The notes beneath the pieces were generated by a model, which was not told where the DNA came from, did no database searches, and saw nothing but the letters and a program-made list of their open reading frames with translations. Positions 37,085 through 44,994 of a DNA stretch of 64,000 nucleotides are shown here, one piece after another (position 1 is the stretch's first letter; the number at the start of each line of letters is the position of its first letter). The stretch is from Streptomyces sp. HNM0575. GTDB lineage: Bacteria > Actinomycetota > Actinomycetes > Streptomycetales > Streptomycetaceae. The stretch is taken from NCBI RefSeq assembly GCF_012726265.1, contig NZ_JAASAG010000008.1:248001-312000 (forward strand). The letters run 5' to 3'. Position numbers and translations under genes: made by a program.

Positions 37085-37649
37085 CGGCGGCGCTGCTGCC
37101 CGTTCCACCACTTCCGCGAAGATCGTGGTTGCTGGCGGATTCGGTGTGGGCAAGACGACCTTCGTCGGTGCCGTGTCGGAGATCAATCCGCTGCGCACAG
37201 AGGCCGTGATGACGTCGGCGTCGGCAGGTATCGACGACCTGTCGCACACCGCCGACAAGACCACCACCACGGTGGCCATGGACTTCGGCCGCATCACCCT
37301 CGACCAGGACCTGATCCTCTACCTCTTCGGTACGCCCGGTCAGGACCGCTTCTGGTTCATGTGGGACGACCTGGTCCGCGGCGCGATCGGCGCGGTCGTA
37401 CTGGTCGACACGCGCCGCCTCGCGGACTGCTTCCCGGCCGTCGACTACTTCGAGAACTCCGGCCTTCCCTTCGTGATCGCCCTCAACGGCTTCGACGGGC
37501 ACCAGCCCTACACGCCGGAGGAGGTCCGCGAGGCCCTTCAGATCGGGCCGGACGCCCCGATCATCACCACGGACGCGCGTCACCGCGCGGACGCGAAGAG
37601 CGCGCTGATCACGCTGGTCGAGCACGCGCTGATGGCCCGCCTGCGCTAG
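37065..37649 (+). CDS. cvnD: Conservon Ras-like GTPase CvnD (second conservon)
   Basis: 194 residues. GGFGVGKTTF P-loop, GTPGQDRFWFMWDDL and NGFD motifs as in the first CvnD, with which it is about 95% identical over the GTPase domain. The shorter N-terminus lacks the Gly/Ala-rich tail of the first copy. The GTG start is within cvnC. Confidence 0.94.
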   Translation: MDFGSSSGGAAARSTTSAKIVVAGGFGVGKTTFVGAVSEINPLRTEAVMTSASAGIDDLSHTADKTTTTVAMDFGRITLDQDLILYLFGTPGQDRFWFMWDDLVRGAIGAVVLVDTRRLADCFPAVDYFENSGLPFVIALNGFDGHQPYTPEEVREALQIGPDAPIITTDARHRADAKSALITLVEHALMARLR

Positions 37650-37674
37650 CGCGCTTCCGCGCGCCGCCCCCGAA

Positions 37675-37700
37675 GAGCCGGACCCCCAGGGGTCCGGCTC
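37675..37700 (+). terminator. Terminator after the second conservon
   Basis: 12-bp inverted repeat GAGCCGGACCCC / complement, nearly without loop, 25 bp after cvnD. Confidence 0.8.
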
Positions 37701-37744
37701 CTCGCATCCCCGGGCTCTCCCGCCCGCGGCGCCGCTCCCGGCCC

Positions 37745-38020
37745 ACCCTTTTTCCGCCGCGACGGCGCCGCACCCCGACGCGCGTGCCCGGCGGTTGTCC
37801 ACGTACGGGGCCCACCCTTTTTCCGCCGCGACGGTGCCGCACCCCGACGCACGTGCCCGGCGGTTGTCCATGTACCGGGCCTACCCTTTTTCCGCCGCGA
37901 CGGTGCCGCACCCCGACGCACGTGCCCGGCGGTTGTCCACATACCGGGCCTACCCTTTTTCCGCCGCGACGGTGCCGCACCGCGACGCGCGTGTCCGGCG
38001 GTTGCTCACGTACCGGGGTC
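37745..38020. repeat. Four tandem copies of a 69-bp repeat
   Basis: Copies begin at 37745, 37814, 37883 and 37952, each opening with ACCCTTTTTCCGCCGCGACG; copies 1-3 are nearly identical and copy 4 decays at its end. The unit carries CCGCCG and CGGCGG about 30 bp apart and GCACGTGC in copies 2 and 3. Because 69 is divisible by three and there are no stops, several frames stay open and encode 23-residue repeats, but none has a ribosome site or recognisable product. The rest of 37701-38236 shows no gene. Confidence 0.92.
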
Positions 38021-38236
38021 CGCGCGACGGGCCCCGCCCCGCACAGAGGCCCGACCGCCCCGGCCCGGGCGCCGCTTCCGCCCACCGCTCCACCCGAGGG
38101 CACCCGGGGCCCCCGGGGCTGCGCCACGGGCGGGGGACGGTGGGGGCGGAGCCCCCGCCGTACCGCATCGCATACGCTGGAGCGTCGTCACCCCCGTACC
38201 GCCACACCGGCCTCATCCGAAGGGCAGCCCGAACCC

Positions 38237-39019
38237 GTGCGCATCGCAAGATTCTCCCTCGACGGAAACGTCGCCTTCGGCGTCGTGGAAGGGGACGCGG
38301 AGACCGAAGGCGGCCCCGTCCTCGACATCATCAAGGGCCATCCCTTCGCGGAGTTCGAGCGTTCGGGCCAGAAGCTCCCGCTGGACAAGGTGCGGCTGCT
38401 CCCGCCCGTACTGCCCAACAAGGTGGTCGCGATCGGCCGCAACTACGCCGAGCACGCCCGGGAGTTGGGCAACGAGGTCCCGGACACCCCGGTCGTATTC
38501 TTCAAGCCGTCCACCGCCGTGTGCGGCCCGCACGACCCGGTGACCTACCCGTCCTTCTCCTCCGAGGTGCACTACGAGGCCGAACTGGCCGTGGTCATCG
38601 GCCGGTTGTGCAAGGACGTGCCCCGCGAGCGCGTCAAGGACGTGATCCTCGGCTACACCTGCGGCAACGACATCACCGCCCGCGACATCCAGCGCGCCGA
38701 GTCGCAGTGGGCCCGCGCCAAGGGCTTCGACACCTCCTGCCCCCTCGGCCCGTGGGTCGAGACCGAGCTGGACGCGTCCGACCTCGGCGTGATGTGCACC
38801 GTCAACGGCGAGCAGCGCCAGCTGGGACGCACCAGCGAGATGGTCCGCTCCGTCGAGGACCTGGTGGTCCACATCACCGAGGCGATGACGCTGCTGCCCG
38901 GCGACGTCATCCTCACCGGAACCCCCGCGGGCGTAGGCCCGCTCGCCGTCGGCGACGAGGTCGCCGTCACCATCGAAGGCATCGGCACTCTCACCAACAA
39001 GGTGGTCAAGCGTGACTGA
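38237..39019 (+). CDS. Fumarylacetoacetate hydrolase family protein
   Basis: 260 residues from GTG 38237. FAH fold with NKVVAIGRNYAEHARELG, FFKPSTAV, the metal ligands in YEAELAVVIGR, GYTCGNDITARDIQ and TGTPAGVGPLAVGDEV. Members cleave or decarboxylate beta-diketo or oxo acids with Mg2+. This copy next to gltX is conserved in actinomycetes but its substrate is unknown. It overlaps gltX by 8 bp, so the two are co-translated. Confidence 0.92.
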   Translation: MRIARFSLDGNVAFGVVEGDAETEGGPVLDIIKGHPFAEFERSGQKLPLDKVRLLPPVLPNKVVAIGRNYAEHARELGNEVPDTPVVFFKPSTAVCGPHDPVTYPSFSSEVHYEAELAVVIGRLCKDVPRERVKDVILGYTCGNDITARDIQRAESQWARAKGFDTSCPLGPWVETELDASDLGVMCTVNGEQRQLGRTSEMVRSVEDLVVHITEAMTLLPGDVILTGTPAGVGPLAVGDEVAVTIEGIGTLTNKVVKRD

Positions 39020-40580
39020 CGCGACCGCGACCGCGCCCCCGTCCACGGCCGTCACGAAGGACGTTCGCGTACGGTTCTGTCCCTCCCCGACGGGCAACCC
39101 CCACGTCGGCCTCGTCCGCACCGCCCTGTTCAACTGGGCGTTCGCCCGCCACCACGGCGGCACCCTCGTCTTCCGCATCGAGGACACCGACGCGGCGCGC
39201 GACACCGAGGAGTCGTACGAGCAGCTGCTGGACGCGATGCGCTGGCTCGGCCTGGACTGGGACGAGGGCCCCACGGCCTTCGACGCCGTCTCGGGCGGCC
39301 CTGGGGGTACCGCCCGGGCCGCAGGCCCAGGGGGAGGCCCGCACGGTCCGTACCGGCAGTCCCAGCGCTCCGAGATCTACGCCGACGTCGCGGCCAGGCT
39401 CCAGGAGGGCGGCTTCGCCTACCCCTGCTACTGCACCGCCGAGGAGCTGGAGGTGCGCCGCGAGGCCGCCCGCAAGGCCGGCAGGCCGTCCGGTTACGAC
39501 GGCAAGTGCCGCGACCTGACCGCCGAGCAGATCGCGGCGTACGAGGCCGAGGGACGCACCCACATCGTCCGCTTCCGGATGCCGGACGAGCCGGTCACCT
39601 TCACCGATCTGGTGCGCGGAGAGCTGACGTTCGCCCCGGAGAACGTCACCGACTACGGCATCGTCCGCGCCAACGGCGCCCCCCTCTACACGCTCGTCAA
39701 CCCCGTCGACGACGCGCTGATGGAGATCACGCACGTGCTGCGCGGCGAGGACCTGCTCTCCTCCACCCCGCGCCAGATCGCCCTGTACCGCGCTCTCGCG
39801 CAGCTCGGTGTCGGCAACGGCACCACGCCGGTCTTCGGCCATCTCCCGTACGTCATGGGGGAGGGCAACAAGAAGCTCTCCAAGCGCGACCCCCAGGCGT
39901 CCCTCAACCTCTACCGCGAGCGCGGCTTCCTGCCGCAGGGCCTGCTCAACTACCTTGCGCTGCTGGGCTGGTCGATCGCCGAGGACCGCGACATCTTCAC
40001 CCTCGACGAGATGATCGCCGCCTTCGACATCGCGGACGTCAACGCCAACCCGGCCCGCTTCGACCTGAAGAAGTGCGAGGCCATCAACGCCACGCACCTG
40101 CGCGAACTCGCCCTGGACGACTTCGTCGAGGCTTGCGCGCCCTGGCTGCACGCCCCGTACGCGCCATGGCGCCCGGAGGCCTTCGATCAGGCGGCTTTCG
40201 AGGCCCTGGCCCCGCTGGCGCAGACCCGGCTGACCGTCCTCTCCGACATCACGGCGAACGTCGACTTCCTCTTCCTCGACGAGCCGGTGGAGGACGAGGC
40301 GTCCTGGACGAAGGCGATGAAGCCCGGCGCGGAGCAGGTGCTGCGCACGGCCCGCACGAAGCTCGCCGACGCCGACTGGAAGGCCGAGGCCCTCAAGGAG
40401 GCAGTGCTGGCGGCCGGCGAGGAGCACGGGCTGAAACTCGGCAAGGCCCAGGCCCCGGTCCGGGTGGCGGTCACGGGCCGCACGGTCGGCCTCCCGCTCT
40501 TCGAGTCCCTCGAACTCCTCGGCCGCGAGCGTACGTTGGCGCGCGTGGACGCGGCGCTGGCGAAACTGGACGCGGCCTGA
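39012..40580 (+). CDS. gltX: Glutamyl-tRNA synthetase
   Basis: 522 residues, class I synthetase. VRFCPSPTGNPHVG holds the HIGH-like signature, and KLSKRD near 296 is the KMSKS equivalent. It charges tRNA-Glu, two genes for which lie downstream. Between DEGP and GPYRQSQR (residues 90-114) there is an extra low-complexity stretch, FDAVSGGPGGTARAAGPGGG, where relatives have only a few residues. Its DNA (39297-39343) contains a GGGCC-GCA-GGCCC hairpin and resembles the dispersed palindromic elements seen between Streptomyces genes. The rest of the enzyme is complete. Confidence 0.95.
   Translation: MTDATATAPPSTAVTKDVRVRFCPSPTGNPHVGLVRTALFNWAFARHHGGTLVFRIEDTDAARDTEESYEQLLDAMRWLGLDWDEGPTAFDAVSGGPGGTARAAGPGGGPHGPYRQSQRSEIYADVAARLQEGGFAYPCYCTAEELEVRREAARKAGRPSGYDGKCRDLTAEQIAAYEAEGRTHIVRFRMPDEPVTFTDLVRGELTFAPENVTDYGIVRANGAPLYTLVNPVDDALMEITHVLRGEDLLSSTPRQIALYRALAQLGVGNGTTPVFGHLPYVMGEGNKKLSKRDPQASLNLYRERGFLPQGLLNYLALLGWSIAEDRDIFTLDEMIAAFDIADVNANPARFDLKKCEAINATHLRELALDDFVEACAPWLHAPYAPWRPEAFDQAAFEALAPLAQTRLTVLSDITANVDFLFLDEPVEDEASWTKAMKPGAEQVLRTARTKLADADWKAEALKEAVLAAGEEHGLKLGKAQAPVRVAVTGRTVGLPLFESLELLGRERTLARVDAALAKLDAA
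39312..39343. repeat. Palindromic element inside gltX
   Basis: CCCGGGCC-GCA-GGCCC(A)GGG stem with flanking GGGGGTACC, in frame within gltX. It encodes the Gly/Ala/Pro insertion. Resemblance to intergenic Streptomyces palindromes is from memory. Confidence 0.55.
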
Positions 40581-40897
40581 GCCGCACCACGCAGCCCGCA
40601 GTGGGGCCGGGGCCGAGGCGGTCCCGTCCCCTCGCCGTGCGGTGCCCGTACGGGCACTGAAGCAGGCCTGAGCGCGTTTTCCGCCGGAGCGCGTGGCCGG
40701 GAGCGCGGGGCGGGGCCGCGCTGTGACCGGGCCCCGGGAAGGGACCCCGTACCTCCCGGAACCCGTTTTGGAGCGCCGTCGCCGATCGGGTACTGTTCTT
40801 CCTGTCGCCGAACGGGACGGGGCCGAGAAGGCCCGACCGGAGGCGGCCACCCGGACAAGGACCCCGCAGCACATTGCGGCTGGGGGTTGCGTTTCGG
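40581..40897. other. Intergenic region between gltX and the tRNA cluster
   Basis: No gene. It holds the candidate tRNA promoter listed separately and GC-rich potential hairpins around 40815-40850. Confidence 0.5.
40768..40796 (+). promoter_or_regulatory. Candidate promoter of the tRNA cluster
   Basis: TTGGAG-N17-TACTGT, about 100 bp upstream of tRNA-Gln. Spacing is ideal and both hexamers are acceptable housekeeping sigma-factor sites. Confidence 0.5.
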
Positions 40898-40969
40898 TGG
40901 GCTATGGTGTAATTGGCAGCACGACTGATTCTGGTTCAGTTAGTCTAGGTTCGAGTCCTGGTAGCCCAG
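40898..40969 (+). tRNA. tRNA-Gln (CTG anticodon)
   Basis: 72 nt. Acceptor stem TGGGCTA pairs with TAGCCCA, discriminator G. Anticodon stem ACTGA/TCAGT with loop TTCTGGT gives anticodon CTG at 40931-40933. T arm GGTTCGAGTCC. CCA is not encoded. Confidence 0.95.
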
Positions 40970-41027
40970 CGCGATCTTGATATCGGCGCATTTCAGAGGC
41001 GTCAGAGGCGTAAGTCACAAGATCGAG

Positions 41028-41100
41028 GCCCCCGTTGTGTAGCGGCCTAGCACGCCGCCCTCTCAAGGCGGTAGCGCCGGTTCGAATCCGGTCGGGGGTA
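41028..41100 (+). tRNA. tRNA-Glu (CTC anticodon), copy 1
   Basis: 73 nt. Acceptor GCCCCCG with CGGGGGT, anticodon stem CCGCC/GGCGG, loop CTCTCAA with anticodon CTC, T arm CGGTTCGAATCCG. CCA not encoded. Confidence 0.96.
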
Positions 41101-41138
41101 CGGGCCGGTGAGGCTGAGGGCCATCACCGGTAGCTGGG

Positions 41139-41211
41139 GCCCCCGTTGTGTAGCGGCCTAGCACGCCGCCCTCTCAAGGCGGTAGCGCCGGTTCGAATCC
41201 GGTCGGGGGTA
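41139..41211 (+). tRNA. tRNA-Glu (CTC anticodon), copy 2
   Basis: Identical in sequence to the first tRNA-Glu, 111 bp downstream. Only 38 bp separate the two genes, so they are probably processed from one transcript. Confidence 0.96.
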
Positions 41212-41219
41212 CTCGACGG

Positions 41220-41248
41220 AAGCCCCCCGCGGGACGCGGGGGGCTTTT
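41220..41248. terminator. Terminator after the tRNA cluster
   Basis: AAGCCCCCCGC / GCGGGGGGCTT stem of 11 bp, GGGAC loop, followed by TTTT. It can serve the tRNAs and the convergent MerR gene. Confidence 0.88.
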
Positions 41249-41290
41249 CCATTGTCCCTCCGCGTCCATGAGCCGCCCGTCCGCGTCCGC

Positions 41291-41938
41291 TCAACTCCCC
41301 GCGCGGAAGCGCCTGTTGGACTCCTCGGCCTCCGCGAGCCGCCGCAGGCTGAGCAGCACCGGTTCATAGAGCACCGTGCACGCCACGGCGGCCTCGATCT
41401 GCTGCTCCGGGTCGTCGTAGCCGGCGATCAACTCCACGTCGGCCTCCGCCGCCTGTCCGGCGGCCCGCGCGTAGGGGAGCAGGTGCTCCATCGCCGAGGG
41501 GTAGCCGAGCCTGCGCAGGGCGGCGATCGCGCCGATCAGCATCCGGTACGCGGGGGACGCGGCTCCTGCCTCGTACGAGAAGCTCCAGCCGAGGTCCTTC
41601 AGAAGAGCCTGGGCGGTGCGTTCCGCGTCCTGTGCCTCCGGGGAGTCCGGGTCCGGCTGCGTACCGTGCGGCAGCGCCCACACGGCGGTCCCGATGCGGC
41701 TGTGCTGGTCCTTGGACGGTTCGTCGATGCTGCCGAGCACCTCGCGCACCGTCGCCACGGGCAGCCTGCCGACCTGTGTCAGCGCGCGGATCAGCCGCAG
41801 CCGGCGCAGGTGCGCCTCGCCGTACTCGGCCTGGGTGGCGGAGATGCGGCGTCCCGGCGGCAGCAGCCCCTCGCGCAGGTAGTACTTGACTGTGGCGGTG
41901 CTGATTCCGCTGCGTTCGCTCAGTTCCGCAAGACGCAT
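41291..41938 (-). CDS. MerR-family transcriptional regulator
   Basis: 215 residues. The N-terminal MerR winged helix is clear (MRLAELSERSGISTATVKYYLREGLLPPGRRISATQAEYGEAHLRRLRLI), followed by a helical C-terminal domain with an Ala/Glu-rich segment. There is no cysteine metal site, so it is more likely a drug- or small-molecule-responsive member. It is divergent from the DUF4188 gene and a 7-bp dyad lies between them, suggesting control of that gene and itself. Confidence 0.92.
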   Translation of the reverse strand: MRLAELSERSGISTATVKYYLREGLLPPGRRISATQAEYGEAHLRRLRLIRALTQVGRLPVATVREVLGSIDEPSKDQHSRIGTAVWALPHGTQPDPDSPEAQDAERTAQALLKDLGWSFSYEAGAASPAYRMLIGAIAALRRLGYPSAMEHLLPYARAAGQAAEADVELIAGYDDPEQQIEAAVACTVLYEPVLLSLRRLAEAEESNRRFRAGS

Positions 41939-42028
41939 TCCGTGGCCGTTCTCCGCTCCCGTCGTACCGCGAGCGAATCCGCTCGCCGACCGCTTGCGAA
42001 CCGCTTGCGCTTGGTGTTGGAGAGTAGC

Positions 42029-42049
42029 ACTATCTATTTTGGATAGTGA
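42029..42049. promoter_or_regulatory. Dyad operator between merR-type gene and DUF4188 gene
   Basis: CACTATC-N7-GATAGTG, a perfect 7-bp inverted repeat in an AT-rich patch. MerR proteins bind such dyads in promoters with long (19-20 bp) spacers; TAGCAC (42026) and AAGTAT (42051) would be 19 bp apart around it. Binding is inferred. Confidence 0.55.
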
Positions 42050-42078
42050 AAGTATCCCAGCGACAGAAGGAGTCTGTC

Positions 42079-42576
42079 ATGGCGGGCGATGTGCGGGCGG
42101 GGCGGACGACGGCCGCGGTGCGCGGCGACGCGGTCGTGTTCCTGATCGGGATGCGCATCAACAAGCTGCGGGCGCTGCGGAGTTGGGTGCCCGTCCTCAC
42201 GGCGATGCCGCGGATGCTCAAGGAGCTGTCGAAGGATCCCGCCGGCGGCCTGCTGGGCTTCCGCGTGATGGTCGGCGGGCTGCGCGACATCTCGGTCGTC
42301 CAGTACTGGGAGTCCCATGAGGCGCTGTTCGCGTACGCCTCGGCCGCCGGCAAGGAGCACCGCCCGGCGTGGGCGGCGTACAACCGCCGCGCGCGCAACG
42401 GCGGTTCGGACGTGGGGATCTGGCACGAGACCTATGCGGTCCCGGCGGGCCGTTACGAGACGCTGTACGTGAACATGCCGCCGTACGGTCTCGCGGCTGC
42501 GCACGGCAACGAGCCCGCCGACCGGCGCGGTGAACGGGCCGCGGAGCGGATGTCGTACGGAAGCACGGGCGGTTGA
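42079..42576 (+). CDS. DUF4188 family protein (monooxygenase-like)
   Basis: 165 residues from ATG 42079, which has AAGGAG 7 bp upstream; a GTG at 42046 is in frame but lies inside the dyad. The protein matches the DUF4188 family (AVVFLIGMRINKLRALRSW, GLRDISVVQYWESHEALFAYA, WHETYAVPAGRYETLYVNMP), a ferredoxin-like fold related to small haem-degrading or antibiotic monooxygenases. Function not known. It is divergent from, and probably regulated by, the MerR protein. Confidence 0.82.
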   Translation: MAGDVRAGRTTAAVRGDAVVFLIGMRINKLRALRSWVPVLTAMPRMLKELSKDPAGGLLGFRVMVGGLRDISVVQYWESHEALFAYASAAGKEHRPAWAAYNRRARNGGSDVGIWHETYAVPAGRYETLYVNMPPYGLAAAHGNEPADRRGERAAERMSYGSTGG

Positions 42577-42669
42577 AGCGGACCGGCGGTCGAGGCGGTC
42601 CTCACGCGGCGGTCGACGTGGTCAACACGGCGGCGGGGCGCGGTGTCACGGGGAGGCCGCGCCGCCCGC

Positions 42670-43389
42670 TCAGCCCGTCGTCCTGCGCAGCGCCTCGCTC
42701 AGCCGCGCCGCGGCGTCCACGATCGCCTGCGCGTGCATGCGGCCGGGGTGCCGGGTGAGCCGCTCGATGGGGCCAGAGACCGACACGGCGGCGACGACCC
42801 GGTTCGACGGGCCGCGCACCGGCGCCGAGACCGAGGCCACGCCCGGCTCGCGCTCGCCCACGGACTGTGCCCATCCCCTGCGTCGTACGCCGGAGAGCGC
42901 CGTCGCCGTGAAGCGGGCGCCCTGGAGGCCGCGGTGGAGGCGCTCCGGCTCCTCCCAGGCCATCAGGATCTGCGCGGCCGATCCGGCCTTCATCGGCAGC
43001 GTCGAACCGACCGGCACGGTGTCCCGCAATCCGGACAGCCGCTCGGCGGCGGCGACGCAGATCCGCATGTCGCCCTGGCGCCGGTAGAGCTGCGCGCTCT
43101 CGCCCGTCACGTCGCGCAGGTGAGTCAGCACGGGCCCGGCGGAGGCGAGGAGGCGGTCCTCGCCCGCCGCCGCGGCCAGTTCGCCAAGGCGCGGGCCCAG
43201 GATGAAGCGCCCCTGTATGTCCCGCGCGACCATGCGGTGGTGCTCCAGCGCCACCGCGAGCCTGTGTGCCGTCGGACGTGCCAGGCCGGTGGCCCCGACC
43301 AGTCCGGCGAGGGTGGCCGGACCGGACTCCAGAGCGCTCAGTACCAGAGCCGCCTTGTCGAGAACGCCGACGCCGCTAGAGTTGTCCAT
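42670..43389 (-). CDS. ndgR: IclR-family regulator NdgR/AreB
   Basis: 239 residues. N-terminal winged HTH (VLDKAALVLSALESGPATLAGLVGATGLARPTAHRLAVALEHHRMV) and C-terminal IclR effector domain. It is the NdgR/AreB regulator that in Streptomyces sits divergent from leuCD and controls leucine and other amino-acid genes. The ATG at 43389 lies 13 bp from an operator-like palindrome, so autoregulation is likely. Assigned by synteny and sequence memory. Confidence 0.92.
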   Translation of the reverse strand: MDNSSGVGVLDKAALVLSALESGPATLAGLVGATGLARPTAHRLAVALEHHRMVARDIQGRFILGPRLGELAAAAGEDRLLASAGPVLTHLRDVTGESAQLYRRQGDMRICVAAAERLSGLRDTVPVGSTLPMKAGSAAQILMAWEEPERLHRGLQGARFTATALSGVRRRGWAQSVGEREPGVASVSAPVRGPSNRVVAAVSVSGPIERLTRHPGRMHAQAIVDAAARLSEALRRTTG

Positions 43390-43401
43390 GCGTCGATACT
43401 C

Positions 43402-43422
43402 GCGTCTCAGAGTGTGAAACGC
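43402..43422. promoter_or_regulatory. Operator palindrome between ndgR and leuC
   Basis: GCGTCTCA-N5-TGAAACGC, a 7-of-8 inverted repeat in the 165-bp divergent promoter region. Position and architecture suit NdgR control of both genes. Confidence 0.6.
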
Positions 43423-43554
43423 AAGTTCCTTTTCCGGCGCCACCCGCCACCCTGGAGTGGCGGAGCACACCCGCGGTCCGAGCGGACTCTGGGCGGGATG
43501 TGCCATTGGATCTCGACATGTGGGCCGGCAGTGCGGCCGGCCGGAGGGAAAGCG

Positions 43555-44979
43555 ATGGGACGGACACTCGCCGAGAAGGTCTGGGACGACCACGTCGTCA
43601 CGCGCGCTGAGGGAGAGCCGGACCTCCTCTACATCGACCTGCACCTGCTGCACGAGGTGACCAGCCCGCAGGCCTTCGACGGTCTCCGTAAGAACGGCCG
43701 GCAGGTGCGCCGGACCGATCTCACCATCGCGACCGAGGACCACAACACCCCCACCATCGACATCGACAAGCCCGTCGCCGACCCCGTCTCGCGCACCCAG
43801 CTGGAGACGCTGCGCAAGAACTGCGCGGACTTCGGCGTACGGCTGCACCCGCTGGGCGACGTCGAGCAGGGCGTCGTGCACGTGGTGGGGCCGCAGCTGG
43901 GACTGACCCAGCCCGGCATGACGGTCGTCTGCGGCGACTCGCACACCTCGACGCACGGCGCGTTCGGCGCGCTCGCCTTCGGCATCGGCACCAGCCAGGT
44001 CGAGCACGTACTGGCCACGCAGACCCTGCCGATGGCCCCGTTCCGGACCATGGCGGTGACGGTCAACGGCGAACTGCCCGACGACGTCACGGCGAAGGAC
44101 CTGATCCTCGCGGTCATCGCGAGGATCGGCACCGGCGGCGGCCAGGGCTACGTCATCGAATACCGCGGCGAGGCCGTCGAGAAGCTGTCGATGGAAGCGC
44201 GGATGACCATCTGCAACATGTCCATCGAGGCGGGCGCCCGCGCCGGGATGATCGCCCCGGACGCCACGACGTTCGACTACGTACAGGGCCGCGAGCACGC
44301 ACCGCAGGGCACCGACTGGGACGCCGCTGTCGAGTACTGGAGGACGCTGCGCACCGACGACGACGCCGTCTTCGACCACGAGGTCGTCATCGAGGGCGGG
44401 GAGTTGGCGCCGTTCGTCACCTGGGGCACCAACCCCGGCCAGGGCGCGCCGCTGTCGGCGTCCGTCCCGGACCCGGCCTCCTTCGAGGACGACGCCTCTA
44501 GGGTGGCGGCCGAGAAGGCGCTGGAGTACATGGGGCTCACGGCCGGGCAGCCGCTGCGAGAGGTCGGCGTCGACACGGTCTTCGTCGGCTCGTGTACCAA
44601 CGGCCGTATCGAGGACCTGCGTTCGGCCGCCGCCGTGCTGCGCGGACGTCAGGTCGCCGACGGCACCAGGATGCTGGTCGTGCCCGGTTCCGTACGCGTC
44701 GCGCTCCAGGCCGTCGAGGAGGGCCTGGACAAGGTCTTCACCGAGGCCGGCGCCGAATGGCGGCACGCGGGCTGCTCGATGTGCCTGGGCATGAACCCCG
44801 ACCAGCTCAAGCCGGGCGAGCGCGCCGCGTCCACCTCCAACCGCAACTTCGAGGGCAGGCAGGGCAAGGGCGGCCGTACGCACCTGGTCTCGCCGCAGGT
44901 CGCCGCCGCCACCGCGGTGCTGGGACGCCTCGCATCGCCCGCCGACCTGACCGACGTACGCGTGCCCGCCGGCGTCTGA
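43555..44979 (+). CDS. leuC: 3-isopropylmalate dehydratase large subunit
   Basis: 474 residues, aconitase family. With LeuD it isomerises 2- to 3-isopropylmalate. The 4Fe-4S ligands are the Cys in VFVGSCTNGRIEDL near 346 and the pair in AGCSMCLGMNPD near 406-409. Other motifs: TIATEDHNTPT, VVCGDSHTSTHGAFGALAFGIGTSQVEHVLATQ. ATG 43555 has GGAGGGA upstream. leuD follows after 15 bp. Confidence 0.97.
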   Translation: MGRTLAEKVWDDHVVTRAEGEPDLLYIDLHLLHEVTSPQAFDGLRKNGRQVRRTDLTIATEDHNTPTIDIDKPVADPVSRTQLETLRKNCADFGVRLHPLGDVEQGVVHVVGPQLGLTQPGMTVVCGDSHTSTHGAFGALAFGIGTSQVEHVLATQTLPMAPFRTMAVTVNGELPDDVTAKDLILAVIARIGTGGGQGYVIEYRGEAVEKLSMEARMTICNMSIEAGARAGMIAPDATTFDYVQGREHAPQGTDWDAAVEYWRTLRTDDDAVFDHEVVIEGGELAPFVTWGTNPGQGAPLSASVPDPASFEDDASRVAAEKALEYMGLTAGQPLREVGVDTVFVGSCTNGRIEDLRSAAAVLRGRQVADGTRMLVVPGSVRVALQAVEEGLDKVFTEAGAEWRHAGCSMCLGMNPDQLKPGERAASTSNRNFEGRQGKGGRTHLVSPQVAAATAVLGRLASPADLTDVRVPAGV

Positions 44980-44994
44980 GGAGGAAGCATCACC

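Noticed and set aside
37745..38020. CRISPR array
   Set aside because: The 69-bp units abut directly with no unique spacers and no cas genes nearby; it is a plain tandem repeat.
37795..38240. Protein-coding repeats in several frames across the 69-bp array
   Set aside because: The frames are open because the unit length is a multiple of three and GC-rich; no ribosome site or homology supports any of them.
41028..41211. Duplicated tRNA-Glu as phage or integrative-element attachment sites
   Set aside because: Both copies are full-length and identical with only 38 bp between, and no integrase is present.
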